NCBI RefSeq assembly: GCF_003384725.1
Contig: NZ_QNVV01000020.1
Location: 1 to 64,000 of the forward strand
Reading direction: 5' to 3'
DNA length: 64,000 bases
From: Chryseobacterium pennipullorum
GTDB lineage: Bacteria; Bacteroidota; Bacteroidia; Flavobacteriales; Weeksellaceae
Shown: positions 16,818-24,173 of the stretch, in pieces
Position numbering within the stretch: the stretch's first letter is position 1
Layout: the number at the start of each line of letters is the position of its first letter
Program-made: the position numbers and the translations under genes
Notes under the pieces: model-generated
The model's database searches: none
What the model saw: the letters and a program-made list of their open reading frames with translations, nothing else
What the model was told of the DNA's origin: nothing

Positions 16818-17448
16818 CACCCTGTCATTTTATCTGCAACTTGTTATCAATCTAACCCTGCTTACCGGGCTGATTGTCTTGGTCATGAACGATGCAAAAT
16901 CAAAGATCGTACTGCTGGTATTTCTTTTCGGAGAGCTGCTGTTGGAATTATCCGATTATATAGACCGTCTTCTGGATCTGCATACCATCAATATTTATAA
17001 TTACCCGCTCAGCCAGTTTTTTGGTATCCTCATGATCACAGCGATCTATGACCGGTATTTTTTTTCAATAGGAAGATCATTAAAAGTGCTTATTGGTATT
17101 TTTGCCGTTCTGTCACTGGTATTCAACATTGTGTATATGCAAAACATTCAGTCAGCTACTTTTTATTCCAATATCATCACCAGCATTATTGTGAGTAGCT
17201 TTGCGGCCTATTATTTCCTGTATATGATAAAAAAAGGAAATACCCGGAATACATTGTTTGTCACCAATATCCTGGTATTTTTATTTTTTTCGGTTGAATG
17301 CCTGATTTCTACAACGTTTAATTTTCTGATCAATAACTATCTGGAGTGGGTAGCCCCTATCTGGCTTTTCAGAGGAGTTCTGCTGCTTTCTTTTTACATT
17401 TCTTTTATTAATCTTGGATGGCATACCCGGACAATGAAAGTACGATAG
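16783..17448 (+). CDS. Multi-pass membrane protein, probable sensor partner of the histidine kinase
   Basis: The ATG at 16783 (MNFYSKVMLTYNTLSFYLQL) or the one at 16804 are the likely starts; a longer frame from 16729 reaches deep into the upstream gene. The product of about 221 aa has some seven hydrophobic helices, for example LVINLTLLTGLIVLVM and LLVFLFGELLLELS, with very short loops. This resembles the seven-TM sensory modules that are fused to histidine kinases in other bacteria (7TMR-DISM/MASE-like), but here it is a separate protein. Its gene overlaps the kinase gene by 31 bp, so a complex is likely. The ligand is unknown. Confidence 0.65.
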   Translation: MNFYSKVMLTYNTLSFYLQLVINLTLLTGLIVLVMNDAKSKIVLLVFLFGELLLELSDYIDRLLDLHTINIYNYPLSQFFGILMITAIYDRYFFSIGRSLKVLIGIFAVLSLVFNIVYMQNIQSATFYSNIITSIIVSSFAAYYFLYMIKKGNTRNTLFVTNILVFLFFSVECLISTTFNFLINNYLEWVAPIWLFRGVLLLSFYISFINLGWHTRTMKVR

Positions 17449-18176
17449 TATCATGGATATGGATAGGAATTGGCATCCTATTCTTAAGCACAGCCTTTAT
17501 TATTGTATTGGTGATTCATCATTTTGAGCAGGTCAGGAAGAATAAAAGAAAAATGATACAGCTGGTTCGGAGTACGCAGACTGAATGTTGGGAAAACATA
17601 CATTATTTACAGGAAAAAGACAGAGAGAGGCTTGCGGAAGAACTCCATGACAATATTATTTCTGAGTTGAATATGATCCGTTTAAACATTAATGACAGAA
17701 ATGTTAAGGAATTAAATTCTGACTTAAAAAGATCAATGCAGCTGATCCGGGAGCTTTCTCACAATCTTACTCCTCCGGATCTTAACGGAATAGAGCTGGC
17801 TGACGTTATTGCCGATTATCTGGTCCAGATCAGTAAAGAAGTTGAGGTGCTCTATTTCAATCATACGGAGCAGAACATTACAGTCAACAGTACGATTAAG
17901 CTGAACCTCTTCCGCATTGTACAGGAGTTGATTACCAATATTCTGAAACATGCCTCTGCTACGAAGATCACCGTGCTTCTGAGAGTTTCCGTACAGTACC
18001 TCAGCCTTATTGTGCAGGATAATGGCCGCGGTTTTCCTTCCGGAAAAAATCATAAAGGAATCGGGCTGAAAAATATACAGTCGCGAAGCAGGAAGATCAA
18101 TGCTCTATATAAATTTAAAACCAAGCCCGGTAATGGAACCCGGTGCGTTGTTTTTTTAATATTAAAACAAAAATAA
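17418..18176 (+). CDS. Sensor histidine kinase (HisKA_3/HATPase, NarL-system type)
   Basis: This 252-aa kinase has one N-terminal transmembrane helix (about 10-33) and no periplasmic sensor domain. A dimerisation domain carries the H-box ERLAEELHDNIISELNMIRL (His about 77). The HATPase domain shows the N-box LVQELITNILKHASA-type motif (RIVQELITNILKHASATK) and the G1 motif DNGRGF followed by GIGLKNIQSR. It should autophosphorylate on His and pass phosphate to the regulator encoded 11 bp downstream. The lack of a sensor domain suggests that the overlapping upstream membrane protein detects the signal. Confidence 0.9.
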   Translation: MAYPDNESTIVSWIWIGIGILFLSTAFIIVLVIHHFEQVRKNKRKMIQLVRSTQTECWENIHYLQEKDRERLAEELHDNIISELNMIRLNINDRNVKELNSDLKRSMQLIRELSHNLTPPDLNGIELADVIADYLVQISKEVEVLYFNHTEQNITVNSTIKLNLFRIVQELITNILKHASATKITVLLRVSVQYLSLIVQDNGRGFPSGKNHKGIGLKNIQSRSRKINALYKFKTKPGNGTRCVVFLILKQK

Positions 18177-18187
18177 AAACAAATTCT

Positions 18188-18856
18188 ATGAAAATAAAGA
18201 TCGGAATAGTGGACGATGATTTGCTCTTTGTGCAGCTTTTAAAAAACTATCTTGAAAATGATGCGCGCTATGAGGTGGTACTCACTGCAAAAAGCGGAAA
18301 TGCTTATCTTCAGGAAGCTCGTATCCCTCTGGATGTCCTCATCCTGGATTTAAGAATGAGCGATGGAGACGGACTGGAGGTTTTGTCTGGTTTATCCGCT
18401 CTTCAAAATGAGATTAAAGTCATTGTGCTTTCAAGTTTTTACAGACGTTCGTTTATGGGGCATATGCTGAAAATGGGAGTTCATGCCTTTTTACCCAAAG
18501 AAATTGAACTAGATGAATTGTCTGAAGTTATTCATGCTGTTCATCTTAAGGGCCATTACTTCTCCAATGAGCAGGTTGATGTGATGAGAGGTCAGCTGTC
18601 TAATAAGCTTCCTCAGTTTCATGCCTATTCAAAAGATGACCTTACAGAGCGGGAAGTGGATATCATACGGCTGATCTGTCAGCAGCAAAGCACCAGAGAA
18701 ATTGCGGAAAGCCTTTTCATATCTCCCAAAACGGTAGAAACCCACAAGACAAATCTGATGATCAAAATCAGTGTGAAAAATATGGCCGGGCTGGTTATTT
18801 ATGCCGTTCAGAATGGTATTGTGGATGCGGCTGAGATTGTTTTGTTTGATAAATAA
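18188..18856 (+). CDS. LuxR/NarL-family response regulator
   Basis: The start is set at 18188 (MKIKIGIVDDDLLFVQLL), since the longer frame from 18143 runs back into the kinase gene. The 222-aa protein has a receiver domain with the acidic pocket (VDDD) and phospho-acceptor Asp about 54 (VLILDLRMSDGDG). The C-terminal LuxR-type HTH reads LTEREVDIIRLICQQQSTREI followed by SPKTVETHKTNLMIK, with the recognition helix intact. It is the output of the adjacent kinase. The next operon, convergent across a shared hairpin, is the reb locus; whether this regulator controls it is untested. Confidence 0.9.
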   Translation: MKIKIGIVDDDLLFVQLLKNYLENDARYEVVLTAKSGNAYLQEARIPLDVLILDLRMSDGDGLEVLSGLSALQNEIKVIVLSSFYRRSFMGHMLKMGVHAFLPKEIELDELSEVIHAVHLKGHYFSNEQVDVMRGQLSNKLPQFHAYSKDDLTEREVDIIRLICQQQSTREIAESLFISPKTVETHKTNLMIKISVKNMAGLVIYAVQNGIVDAAEIVLFDK

Positions 18857-18881
18857 GTTATTTGTAGAACTTATTTTTTCT
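18852..18881. terminator. Shared terminator between the two-component module and the convergent gene
   Basis: AATAAGTT / AACTTATT stem with an 8-nt loop, followed by TTTTTC on the plus strand. It overlaps the stop codons of both convergent genes at 18856 and 18858. Confidence 0.6.
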
Positions 18882-19718
18882 TAAAAATTTATTGATTCCA
18901 TGTTCTATTAAATGTTGGAAAACTAATTTTCCCAATATATTATTTAATGTAGCAAAATTTCCTATTCCTTCTCCTTTGACTTTAACATAGATTTTATCAT
19001 CTTTTCTGAAAATTGTGATGGTAACGGTACCCGGGTTAAAAGGATTATGCAATAGATGACCGCTTTGGGTGGTATTGACAATGGTAAACGATTCTGAAAA
19101 ATTTTCTGTTTTCACCTTTCCCAGTATAAAAGCATTGGCAATTCCCTCGTGCTCCCTGCTTGCAAAAAATACATTGTCTTTTCCTTTGAGCGCTAATGGA
19201 ACAGTAGCCCCTACACTTTCTTCTTTAGTAAAAAAATCAAAAACATTCTTTTCTGTGATTATTTCTGTTACGTTACCTACCAATAAAGTAAATTCGTATG
19301 AGTGTTCTTCAGCATCAATTTTACAATCCATTAGCATCCATATATGGCGAATCCATCGGGCGACTATGAAACCTCTTTCTTCTTCCTTATCGTGAATGAT
19401 ATAGTGTAAAATAATATGCAATAGATCTTGCAACAGGCTGTTGAATAGCTTTTTTTGTGAATATTCCAATTGGGTTTGATCCGTAATTTTTAGGTAAGAA
19501 GCCTTAGGTTCGGGAAGGAAAAACTGATCTTTCTTTGGAATGGAATCAATTAGCTTTTTATTATTCTGATCCGGAAAGCGATTAGGCTGAGTGCTTTTCT
19601 CATTGTTTTGAGGTAGCTTGTCTCCCGTAGAAAAGCTTCTCATTATGGGGGCATATCTAGGTGTCACTCTTTGCAAAGTCATAAAGACAGAATTTTTTGA
19701 AGCGATTTGACGAAACAT
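18858..19718 (-). CDS. Uncharacterised protein at the 3' end of the reb locus
   Basis: The 286-aa product starts MFRQIASKNSVFMTLQRVTP; no signal peptide or transmembrane helix is evident. The first 90 residues are basic and probably disordered (NNEKSTQPNRFPDQNNKKLI). A folded domain follows with alternating strands and helices, including KDNVFFASREHEGIANAFIL and a conserved-looking end (LVFQHLIEHGINKFLRK). I recognise no family. It lies 97 bp beyond the last RebB paralog on the same strand but after a terminator hairpin, so its expression may be reduced relative to the RebB genes. Position suggests an accessory role in R-body function. Confidence 0.6.
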   Translation of the reverse strand: MFRQIASKNSVFMTLQRVTPRYAPIMRSFSTGDKLPQNNEKSTQPNRFPDQNNKKLIDSIPKKDQFFLPEPKASYLKITDQTQLEYSQKKLFNSLLQDLLHIILHYIIHDKEEERGFIVARWIRHIWMLMDCKIDAEEHSYEFTLLVGNVTEIITEKNVFDFFTKEESVGATVPLALKGKDNVFFASREHEGIANAFILGKVKTENFSESFTIVNTTQSGHLLHNPFNPGTVTITIFRKDDKIYVKVKGEGIGNFATLNNILGKLVFQHLIEHGINKFLRKNKFYK

Positions 19719-19757
19719 ATAGTATTTTTTATAAATGAAAGAATTTGTAAATCTGAC

Positions 19758-19792
19758 AGAAAAAACAGGGAGAATCCAGATGCATTCTCCCT
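19758..19792 (-). terminator. Terminator after the last RebB paralog
   Basis: AGGGAGAAT / ATTCTCCCT stem (19767-19792) with an 8-nt loop; on the minus strand it is followed by GTTTTTTCTGTC. It separates the RebB block from the 286-aa gene at 18858-19718. Confidence 0.75.
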
Positions 19793-19814
19793 ATTTAAAA
19801 AATGTAAAAAAATA

Positions 19815-20081
19815 TTAAGAAGCGCTAAGCATCTTGGCAATGGCGATCGCGTCGGATACCGTATCGATGCTGTAGATCTGCATCACACCCTGAGTGGTGG
19901 CTGCCTGTCCTAAAATATTTTGCTGATTCTGTGCGTTGACAGAATTTTCAAACATAATTCCTGTAGAATGGGCTGCGGATTGATACACATTCCCCAGAGC
20001 CATTGCCGGTGACTCCGCTACTACCTTTACGTTAGCTTGTGTCACTGCATCTGTGATTTGTTGGTTAACTGTTTGTGCCAT
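19815..20081 (-). CDS. RebB-family R-body protein, paralog 1 (last in order)
   Basis: The 88-aa protein belongs to the RebB family (Pfam RebB, also called Killing trait), the structural subunits of R-bodies, coiled protein ribbons that unroll explosively in some bacteria. The family signature is visible: an N-terminal ITDAVTQANVKVV block, ALGNVYQSAAHSTGIMFENS in the middle, and a hydrophobic QNILGQAATTQGVMQIY segment before the C-terminal helix. It differs at about 7 of 88 positions from the paralog at 20539. It is the fourth of four tandem near-identical genes on the minus strand. Family membership is clear; actual ribbon assembly is inferred. Confidence 0.88.
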   Translation of the reverse strand: MAQTVNQQITDAVTQANVKVVAESPAMALGNVYQSAAHSTGIMFENSVNAQNQQNILGQAATTQGVMQIYSIDTVSDAIAIAKMLSAS

Positions 20082-20171
20082 GATTTTAATTTTTTTTGAG
20101 ATTGTTCCCGTTAGTACTTATATTGAATAAGGTGTTGCTTTTTATTTTTCAGTAAACAACACTGATTCGAA

Positions 20172-20438
20172 TTAGGATGCTCCCAGCATTTTAGAAATAG
20201 AAATAGCGTCAGCAATCGTATCAATACTATAGATCTGCATGATTCCCTGGGTGGTGGCTGCCTGTCCTAAAATGTTCTGCTGATTCTGTGCATTCACTGC
20301 ATTTTCAAACATAATTCCTGTAGAATGAGCTGCAGATTGATAGACATTTCCTAAAGCCATTGCCGGAGCTTCTCCCACCACTTTTACATTAGACTGGGTT
20401 ACGGCATCCGTAATTTGTTCGTTAACTGTTTGTGCCAT
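20172..20438 (-). CDS. RebB-family R-body protein, paralog 2
   Basis: 88 aa, nearly identical to its three neighbours. Distinctive residues are VNEQITDAVTQSNVKVVGEA at the N-terminus and DTIADAISISKMLGAS at the C-terminus. The conserved GNVYQSAAHSTGIMFENAV block is unchanged. The gene is preceded by a terminator-like hairpin at 20479-20510 and followed by a 90-bp gap to paralog 1. The tandem duplication at nearly constant spacing suggests recent expansion, or selection to keep several co-assembling subunits. In known R-body operons several different Reb proteins are needed together. Confidence 0.88.
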   Translation of the reverse strand: MAQTVNEQITDAVTQSNVKVVGEAPAMALGNVYQSAAHSTGIMFENAVNAQNQQNILGQAATTQGIMQIYSIDTIADAISISKMLGAS

Positions 20439-20478
20439 GATTTTTTAGTTTTTTATTTGTATTAAAGGTCATTGATTG

Positions 20479-20510
20479 GTTAAAAAAACAATCGGGTAAT
20501 GATTACCCGA
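20479..20510 (-). terminator. Intercistronic terminator or attenuator inside the RebB array
   Basis: A perfect 8-bp stem (TCGGGTAA / TTACCCGA, 20492-20510) with a 3-nt loop; on the minus strand it runs into TTGTTTTTTTAACC. It lies between the RebB genes at 20539 and 20172 and would lower expression of the downstream copies. Confidence 0.6.
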
Positions 20511-20538
20511 CTGTAATCTTGTTCTGTGGTAACATCTG

Positions 20539-20805
20539 TTAAGAAGCGCTCAACATTTTTGCAATGGAGATGGCGTCTGCTACCGTATCGATGCTGTAGA
20601 TCTGCATCACACCCTGTGTAGTGGCTGCCTGGCCCAGGATGTTCTGTTGATTTTGTGCATTTACTGCATTTTCAAACATAATTCCTGTGGAGTGGGCTGC
20701 GGATTGATAGACATTTCCTAAAGCGATTGCCGGAGCTTCTGCAACAACTTTTACATTGGATTGGGTCACTGCATCTGTGATTTGTTCGTTGACTGTTTGT
20801 GCCAT
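20539..20805 (-). CDS. RebB-family R-body protein, paralog 3
   Basis: 88 aa with the same layout as the other array members. It has AEAPAIALGNVYQSAAHSTG (Ile where the others have Met) and ends DTVADAISIAKMLSAS. The conserved glycine and alanine-rich middle and hydrophobic C-terminal helix fit a coil-forming ribbon subunit. A 19-bp palindrome (TGACCGGA / TCCGGTCA) at 20837-20855 lies just upstream, between this gene and paralog 4, without a T-run on the minus strand. Cotranscription with the other paralogs is likely. Confidence 0.88.
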   Translation of the reverse strand: MAQTVNEQITDAVTQSNVKVVAEAPAIALGNVYQSAAHSTGIMFENAVNAQNQQNILGQAATTQGVMQIYSIDTVADAISIAKMLSAS

Positions 20806-20878
20806 GATTTTAATTTTTTATGATTTGATGAATAGGTGACCGGACCTTCCGGTCATTTTGTTGATGGATGTATTTCTG

Positions 20879-21145
20879 TTAAGAAGCGCTTAGCATTTTA
20901 GCGATAGAAATAGCATCTGACACGGTATCCATGCTGTAAATCTGCATGATTCCCTGTGTGGTGGCTGCCTGACCCAGGATGTTCTGCTGGTTTTGTGCAT
21001 TCACTGCATTTTCAAACATAATTCCTGTGGAGTGGGCAGCAGACTGATAGACATTTCCTAAGGCCATTGCCGGAGCTTCTCCTACTACCTTTACGTTAGA
21101 TTGTGTTACAGCATCGGTGATTTGCTGGTTGACTGTTTGTGACAT
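20879..21145 (-). CDS. RebB-family R-body protein, paralog 4 (first of the array)
   Basis: 88 aa; it opens MSQTVNQQITDAVTQSNVKV, where the other three have MAQ, and carries an unusual YSMDTV near the C-terminus. All RebB signature blocks are present. It follows a 263-bp non-coding stretch (21146-21408) that separates the 88-aa array from the upstream reb-associated genes, so the array may have its own promoter there. A GAGATC-A-GATCTC palindrome at about 21164-21176 lies in the leader. Confidence 0.88.
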   Translation of the reverse strand: MSQTVNQQITDAVTQSNVKVVGEAPAMALGNVYQSAAHSTGIMFENAVNAQNQQNILGQAATTQGIMQIYSMDTVSDAISIAKMLSAS

Positions 21146-21408
21146 AATTTTTAGTTTTTGGTGAGATCAGATCTCGGTTAATAAATGAATTTGTTAAGTA
21201 TTGATGATCGTATATTTCAAAAAAAGGATGCGGTTGTACCGGAAATAGACCGGCATTATTTATGTGAGGCTTATGAATGCTTTCGATGGCTATTTCTTCA
21301 GGCGTAAGAGGAAAAGCGAAAAAAATGTGACTAAAAAAACCGTGTATGAAGACTGTTCCTGAAGGTCAGAGTAGAACCGCATCCGTATAGTGTACTGATC
21401 GTTTTGTA
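21146..21408. other. Non-coding stretch inside the reb locus
   Basis: 263 bp between the 83-aa RebB-like gene and the four-gene RebB array. It holds a 13-bp palindrome (GAGATCAGATCTC) and, on the minus strand, TTTTTTTG with a weak TACTTAAC about 17 bp later that could be a promoter. No convincing ORF was found on either strand. Confidence 0.4.
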
Positions 21409-21660
21409 TTATAAAATATCAAACCTGCTTTTTCTCAGGGCGACTGTTTCTTTGTATCTTAATTTTTTCTCTGCCAGCTTCTTCAGCCCGACCACGGCAT
21501 TGCCTGTGCTGATCTGAAAGTCTTTTTGCTGATTCAGTATGGTCTGCTCATACATGATGCCGACAGAATGAGCATTCACTTGCATAGAAATAGCGGAAGG
21601 TACTGTGGATGACATTGCGACAACACCTGTACTGGTGGTTTCATTTTGATTGGTTTCCAT
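21409..21660 (-). CDS. Divergent RebB-like protein
   Basis: The 83-aa product begins METNQNETTSTGVVAMSSTV and then has AISMQVNAHSVGIMYEQTIL, which aligns with the AAHSTGIMFEN core of the 88-aa RebB proteins. The N-terminal ITDAVTQ block is missing and the C-terminus is basic (KKLAEKKLRYKETVALRKSR) rather than hydrophobic. It is therefore probably a non-identical assembly partner or a modifier of the R-body, not another copy of the main subunit. It sits 28 bp downstream of the coiled-coil gene on the same strand. Confidence 0.65.
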   Translation of the reverse strand: METNQNETTSTGVVAMSSTVPSAISMQVNAHSVGIMYEQTILNQQKDFQISTGNAVVGLKKLAEKKLRYKETVALRKSRFDIL

Positions 21661-21688
21661 AAATATTGAGTTTTTGAGGTTATCGTGA

Positions 21689-22099
21689 TCATTTACGAAT
21701 GTTGGCCAGTTTTGCCTGTAATTTGCCTAATCGTTCGGCAACTTTCATCTCTTTTGCTTTCATTTTTTCCTGGGAAATTTCCTGGAGGTTTTTCAGCTGC
21801 TCGTCATAGTTGATAACAGGTATGGCTGGGTTTTGTGGGAGATTTTCCTGTTGCTGCTGCTTTACGGCTTCTTCCAGCTTTTCCAGCAGGGGAGCCAAAG
21901 ATTTAAGCGTCTCCTTGGTGGCTTTATCCTTAATGTATTGAATGATTTCATCCTCACGGGAAAGAATATCGGACAAAGGAGCTACATTCTGTTGATCCGT
22001 ATCGGAAGAAGAAGTCGGTTCCCCGGTATCAGGAAGGTTTTGTTCATCGGTTGTATCCATGATTTTATTTTTATTGTTGAGGGTGGGATGGTTTTGCAT
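21689..22099 (-). CDS. Acidic coiled-coil protein of the reb locus
   Basis: The longest frame gives 136 aa; an internal Met at residue 14 (MDTTDEQNLPDTGEP) is an equally likely start. The N-terminal half is acidic and Ser/Thr-rich, probably disordered. A helical segment follows with heptad-like Leu/Ile spacing (LLEKLEEAVKQQQQEN, later LKNLQEISQEKMKAKEMKV). The C-terminus is basic. I recognise no family. The gene is packed between the 270-aa gene (3-bp gap upstream) and the 83-aa RebB-like gene, so it is almost certainly part of the same operon and may help coil or scaffold the ribbon. Confidence 0.6.
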   Translation of the reverse strand: MQNHPTLNNKNKIMDTTDEQNLPDTGEPTSSSDTDQQNVAPLSDILSREDEIIQYIKDKATKETLKSLAPLLEKLEEAVKQQQQENLPQNPAIPVINYDEQLKNLQEISQEKMKAKEMKVAERLGKLQAKLANIRK

Positions 22100-22102
22100 C
22101 TG

Positions 22103-22915
22103 CTAGAGAAGATAACTGATAAAAGCACTTGCTCCTGTCCAGTCTTTATTCACATCGCGGACCACGTTACTCCCTACGATTTCAAGCATAATGTTTCCTG
22201 AAATAACATTGGCGGAAAGCAGTTCTTTCAGTGAATCAAGCGGCAGCTGCAGGACGTAATCTTCAGATAGCAGCGGCAGTGTATTGCTGGTGGCAGCATT
22301 TTCATTGATGATAATCTCAAGAATCTCCTGGCAATAGTGGGCGATGAGTTGTGCACCCTGAAATTCCAGTTCTCTTTTCAATTCTGTCATTTCTGCTGCC
22401 GAGATGAGATCTGAGATCGCATTCACGTCTACCTCGTGGGTGGAATACATAGCTTCTCCTGTGTTGGATGGATTGATCGTGATATCTGTTTTTAAAAGAT
22501 AGTTGGCTTTTTCAAGATTTACAGTAAGAAGAGGGGAGTCAGCTTCCCTATCTGCAACATCATCCAAGGTGTTGAGGGGAAGGATCCTCACATTGCAGTA
22601 GAATGTTTTCTGATCATCCAGCTTGAGCATGAGAATGGCAATCCCTGTAGACTTATCTTTTGTTTCTATTGCAAATGACTGGTATAAGGGGTATTTTTTG
22701 TTTTTGTTGACGCAATTTACCAGCCGTATTGTCGGGGTGACATTAATATCAGATGTTTGCAGGCTGAATACCACCCGGTTGACATTATTTTCCGGTTTTT
22801 TTAAACTGAAATAAGCGGTGTCACTGTCCCTTTTGAGAAAAAAACATTCATTCAATTCTTCTAAAGTTCGTAAATTGAGTATTTGAGCAGGTTTGCTGTC
22901 ATTTGAATAATTCAT
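22103..22915 (-). CDS. Uncharacterised protein of the reb locus
   Basis: The 270-aa product has no signal peptide. The N-terminal two thirds look like beta-rich sequence (AYFSLKKPENNVNRVVFSLQ, AIETKDKSTGIAILMLKLDD), and the C-terminal third is helical (AEMTELKRELEFQGAQLIAH, then EILEIIINEN) with a final segment VVRDVNKDWTGASAF. No known domain was recognised. Its start overlaps the end of the upstream gene by 4 bp, which indicates translational coupling. Its constant companionship with RebB-like genes in other genomes would have to be checked by comparative search. Confidence 0.6.
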   Translation of the reverse strand: MNYSNDSKPAQILNLRTLEELNECFFLKRDSDTAYFSLKKPENNVNRVVFSLQTSDINVTPTIRLVNCVNKNKKYPLYQSFAIETKDKSTGIAILMLKLDDQKTFYCNVRILPLNTLDDVADREADSPLLTVNLEKANYLLKTDITINPSNTGEAMYSTHEVDVNAISDLISAAEMTELKRELEFQGAQLIAHYCQEILEIIINENAATSNTLPLLSEDYVLQLPLDSLKELLSANVISGNIMLEIVGSNVVRDVNKDWTGASAFISYLL

Positions 22916-23541
22916 ATCGTATTAATTTTAAGTGTATCAAATAGTTTAGAGATCAGATTTTTCTTAGCTTCAGGAGCTTTACTTTCTCCCGTGGGCAATT
23001 CAGGTTCATGGGCAGCCGATTCTTCGGTTGTATCCTCTTCAGGCTCCGGGGTCAGGGATTTTTTTTTTGTGGGATCTTCTTCTTGAAGACCTGTTGATGC
23101 TGCCGGAACAGAAGATGCCGTATTGTTGATGACTGCCGTTGCCGGTGGTGGAATAAGGGAAGATATTTTTGTTTTCACTTCTGCATAATCACTGATGATT
23201 TTAAACAGATCTTTGATGACTTCATTTCCTTTTCCGACATCCTGAACGTCATCGTCAGAGGATTGGTCTTTGCCAGTGGCATTGGGGTCGTGATGATATT
23301 TTCCATAGGTCAGCATGTTATTGGCCAATCTGCTCACAGCAATTAAACCCAGCTGCTCAAAACCCTTCAGGAAAGATTGAAGATCCTGCATCATCATGCC
23401 GGTGGCCTGGTCTGTCATGATCTTTGAGGCACCGGTCATAGGGGTCGCCGTCGGTGGTGCTAGTACTTCACTGTTGACAAAAACTACCGACTCCTCTGCC
23501 GGAGTGCTGGCCTGCACATCTGTATTTTGGGCTGTATCCAT
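22912..23541 (-). CDS. RebB-associated protein with acidic disordered tail
   Basis: 209 aa. A core around residues 35-80 (GMMMQDLQSFLKGFEQLGLI followed by AVSRLANNML) has the helical, Gly/Ala-containing style of RebB proteins. It is flanked by low-complexity regions: an N-terminal Pro/Ala/Thr stretch and a C-terminal acidic tail (LTPEPEEDTTEESAAHEPEL) ending in a short amphipathic helix (NLISKLFDTLKINTI). I do not recognise a family. It lies 18 bp after the first RebB-like gene and overlaps the 270-aa gene by 4 bp. A role in regulating assembly is a guess from position only. Confidence 0.6.
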   Translation of the reverse strand: MDTAQNTDVQASTPAEESVVFVNSEVLAPPTATPMTGASKIMTDQATGMMMQDLQSFLKGFEQLGLIAVSRLANNMLTYGKYHHDPNATGKDQSSDDDVQDVGKGNEVIKDLFKIISDYAEVKTKISSLIPPPATAVINNTASSVPAASTGLQEEDPTKKKSLTPEPEEDTTEESAAHEPELPTGESKAPEAKKNLISKLFDTLKINTI

Positions 23542-23559
23542 ATTCTTTCATTTTTAGGA

Positions 23560-23775
23560 TTATCCTTTTAATATTTTAATGGCATCAGCAACAATGACAG
23601 GATTTAACTGGTTCAGGTTCTGTTGATTGGTTACCGAATTCTGGATGGAAATTCCACTGGCGTGGCTTGCCATCTGATATAGCATACTCATGGCCTGGGC
23701 GGGAGATTCTCCAAGCACCGTCACATTCGTCTGCGTTACCGCATCTGTAGTCTGACTGTTTACTTTATCTGACAT
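23560..23775 (-). CDS. RebB-like protein, first gene of the reb operon
   Basis: The 71-aa product (MSDKVNSQTTDAVTQTNVTV then LGESPAQAMSMLYQMASHAS) shares the N-terminal DAVTQ-NV block and the core MASHASGISIQNSV with the RebB family, but its C-terminus is shorter (VIVADAIKILKG). It is the promoter-proximal gene of the locus. R-body operons typically contain two or three non-identical RebB-like polypeptides of this size, so this is a plausible second structural subunit. No exact TAnnTTTG was found upstream; a near match (GAAATTTG on the minus strand, about 23905) would leave a leader of roughly 120 nt. Confidence 0.75.
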   Translation of the reverse strand: MSDKVNSQTTDAVTQTNVTVLGESPAQAMSMLYQMASHASGISIQNSVTNQQNLNQLNPVIVADAIKILKG

Positions 23776-24173
23776 ATACTTTGTTTAAATGGTTATTATT
23801 GTTTTAATGTTCATGCTCCTTTCAAAGGCTTTTCTCATACCGGCTCTTTAAGAAGGTCCGGTAATCCGAACATGTGACTGAGTTTCCTCTTTTGTCTGAT
23901 ACAAATTTCAAGAATCTGAATAAATCAACGCTAAGGGAAAAAACTGAATTTTAAAAAATAGGGGAATTCTCCCAATCATGAACTGAGGGGGAAGCGGTCA
24001 TAATAATGAATGACGTATGCGTTTTTTATTTTTTTGCAGGGTTTTGCTGAAATAAAGGCTGTTGTTGAAGAAAAGTATGGTTTTGGAAGCTGAAAATTAG
24101 GGAATAGCTACATCCAGGAATCGGATGTAGATACTAAATGCTATGTATGAGCTGCTCCCATGGAGCTGCAGGT
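23776..24173. other. Non-coding region upstream of the reb operon
   Basis: About 400 bp that must carry the reb promoter. It contains a 23-bp hairpin near its right end (CTACATCC / GGATGTAG, 24108-24130) that may terminate the CPBP gene, although the following T-run is weak. No ORF with coding character was seen. There is a weak promoter candidate near 23905 on the minus strand. Confidence 0.45.

Noticed and set aside
21185..21307. A 40-codon plus-strand ORF inside the reb locus (starts MNLLSIDDRI)
   Set aside because: It looks like plausible protein, but it runs against the locus, has no promoter or homologous feature that I could find, and is too short to support.
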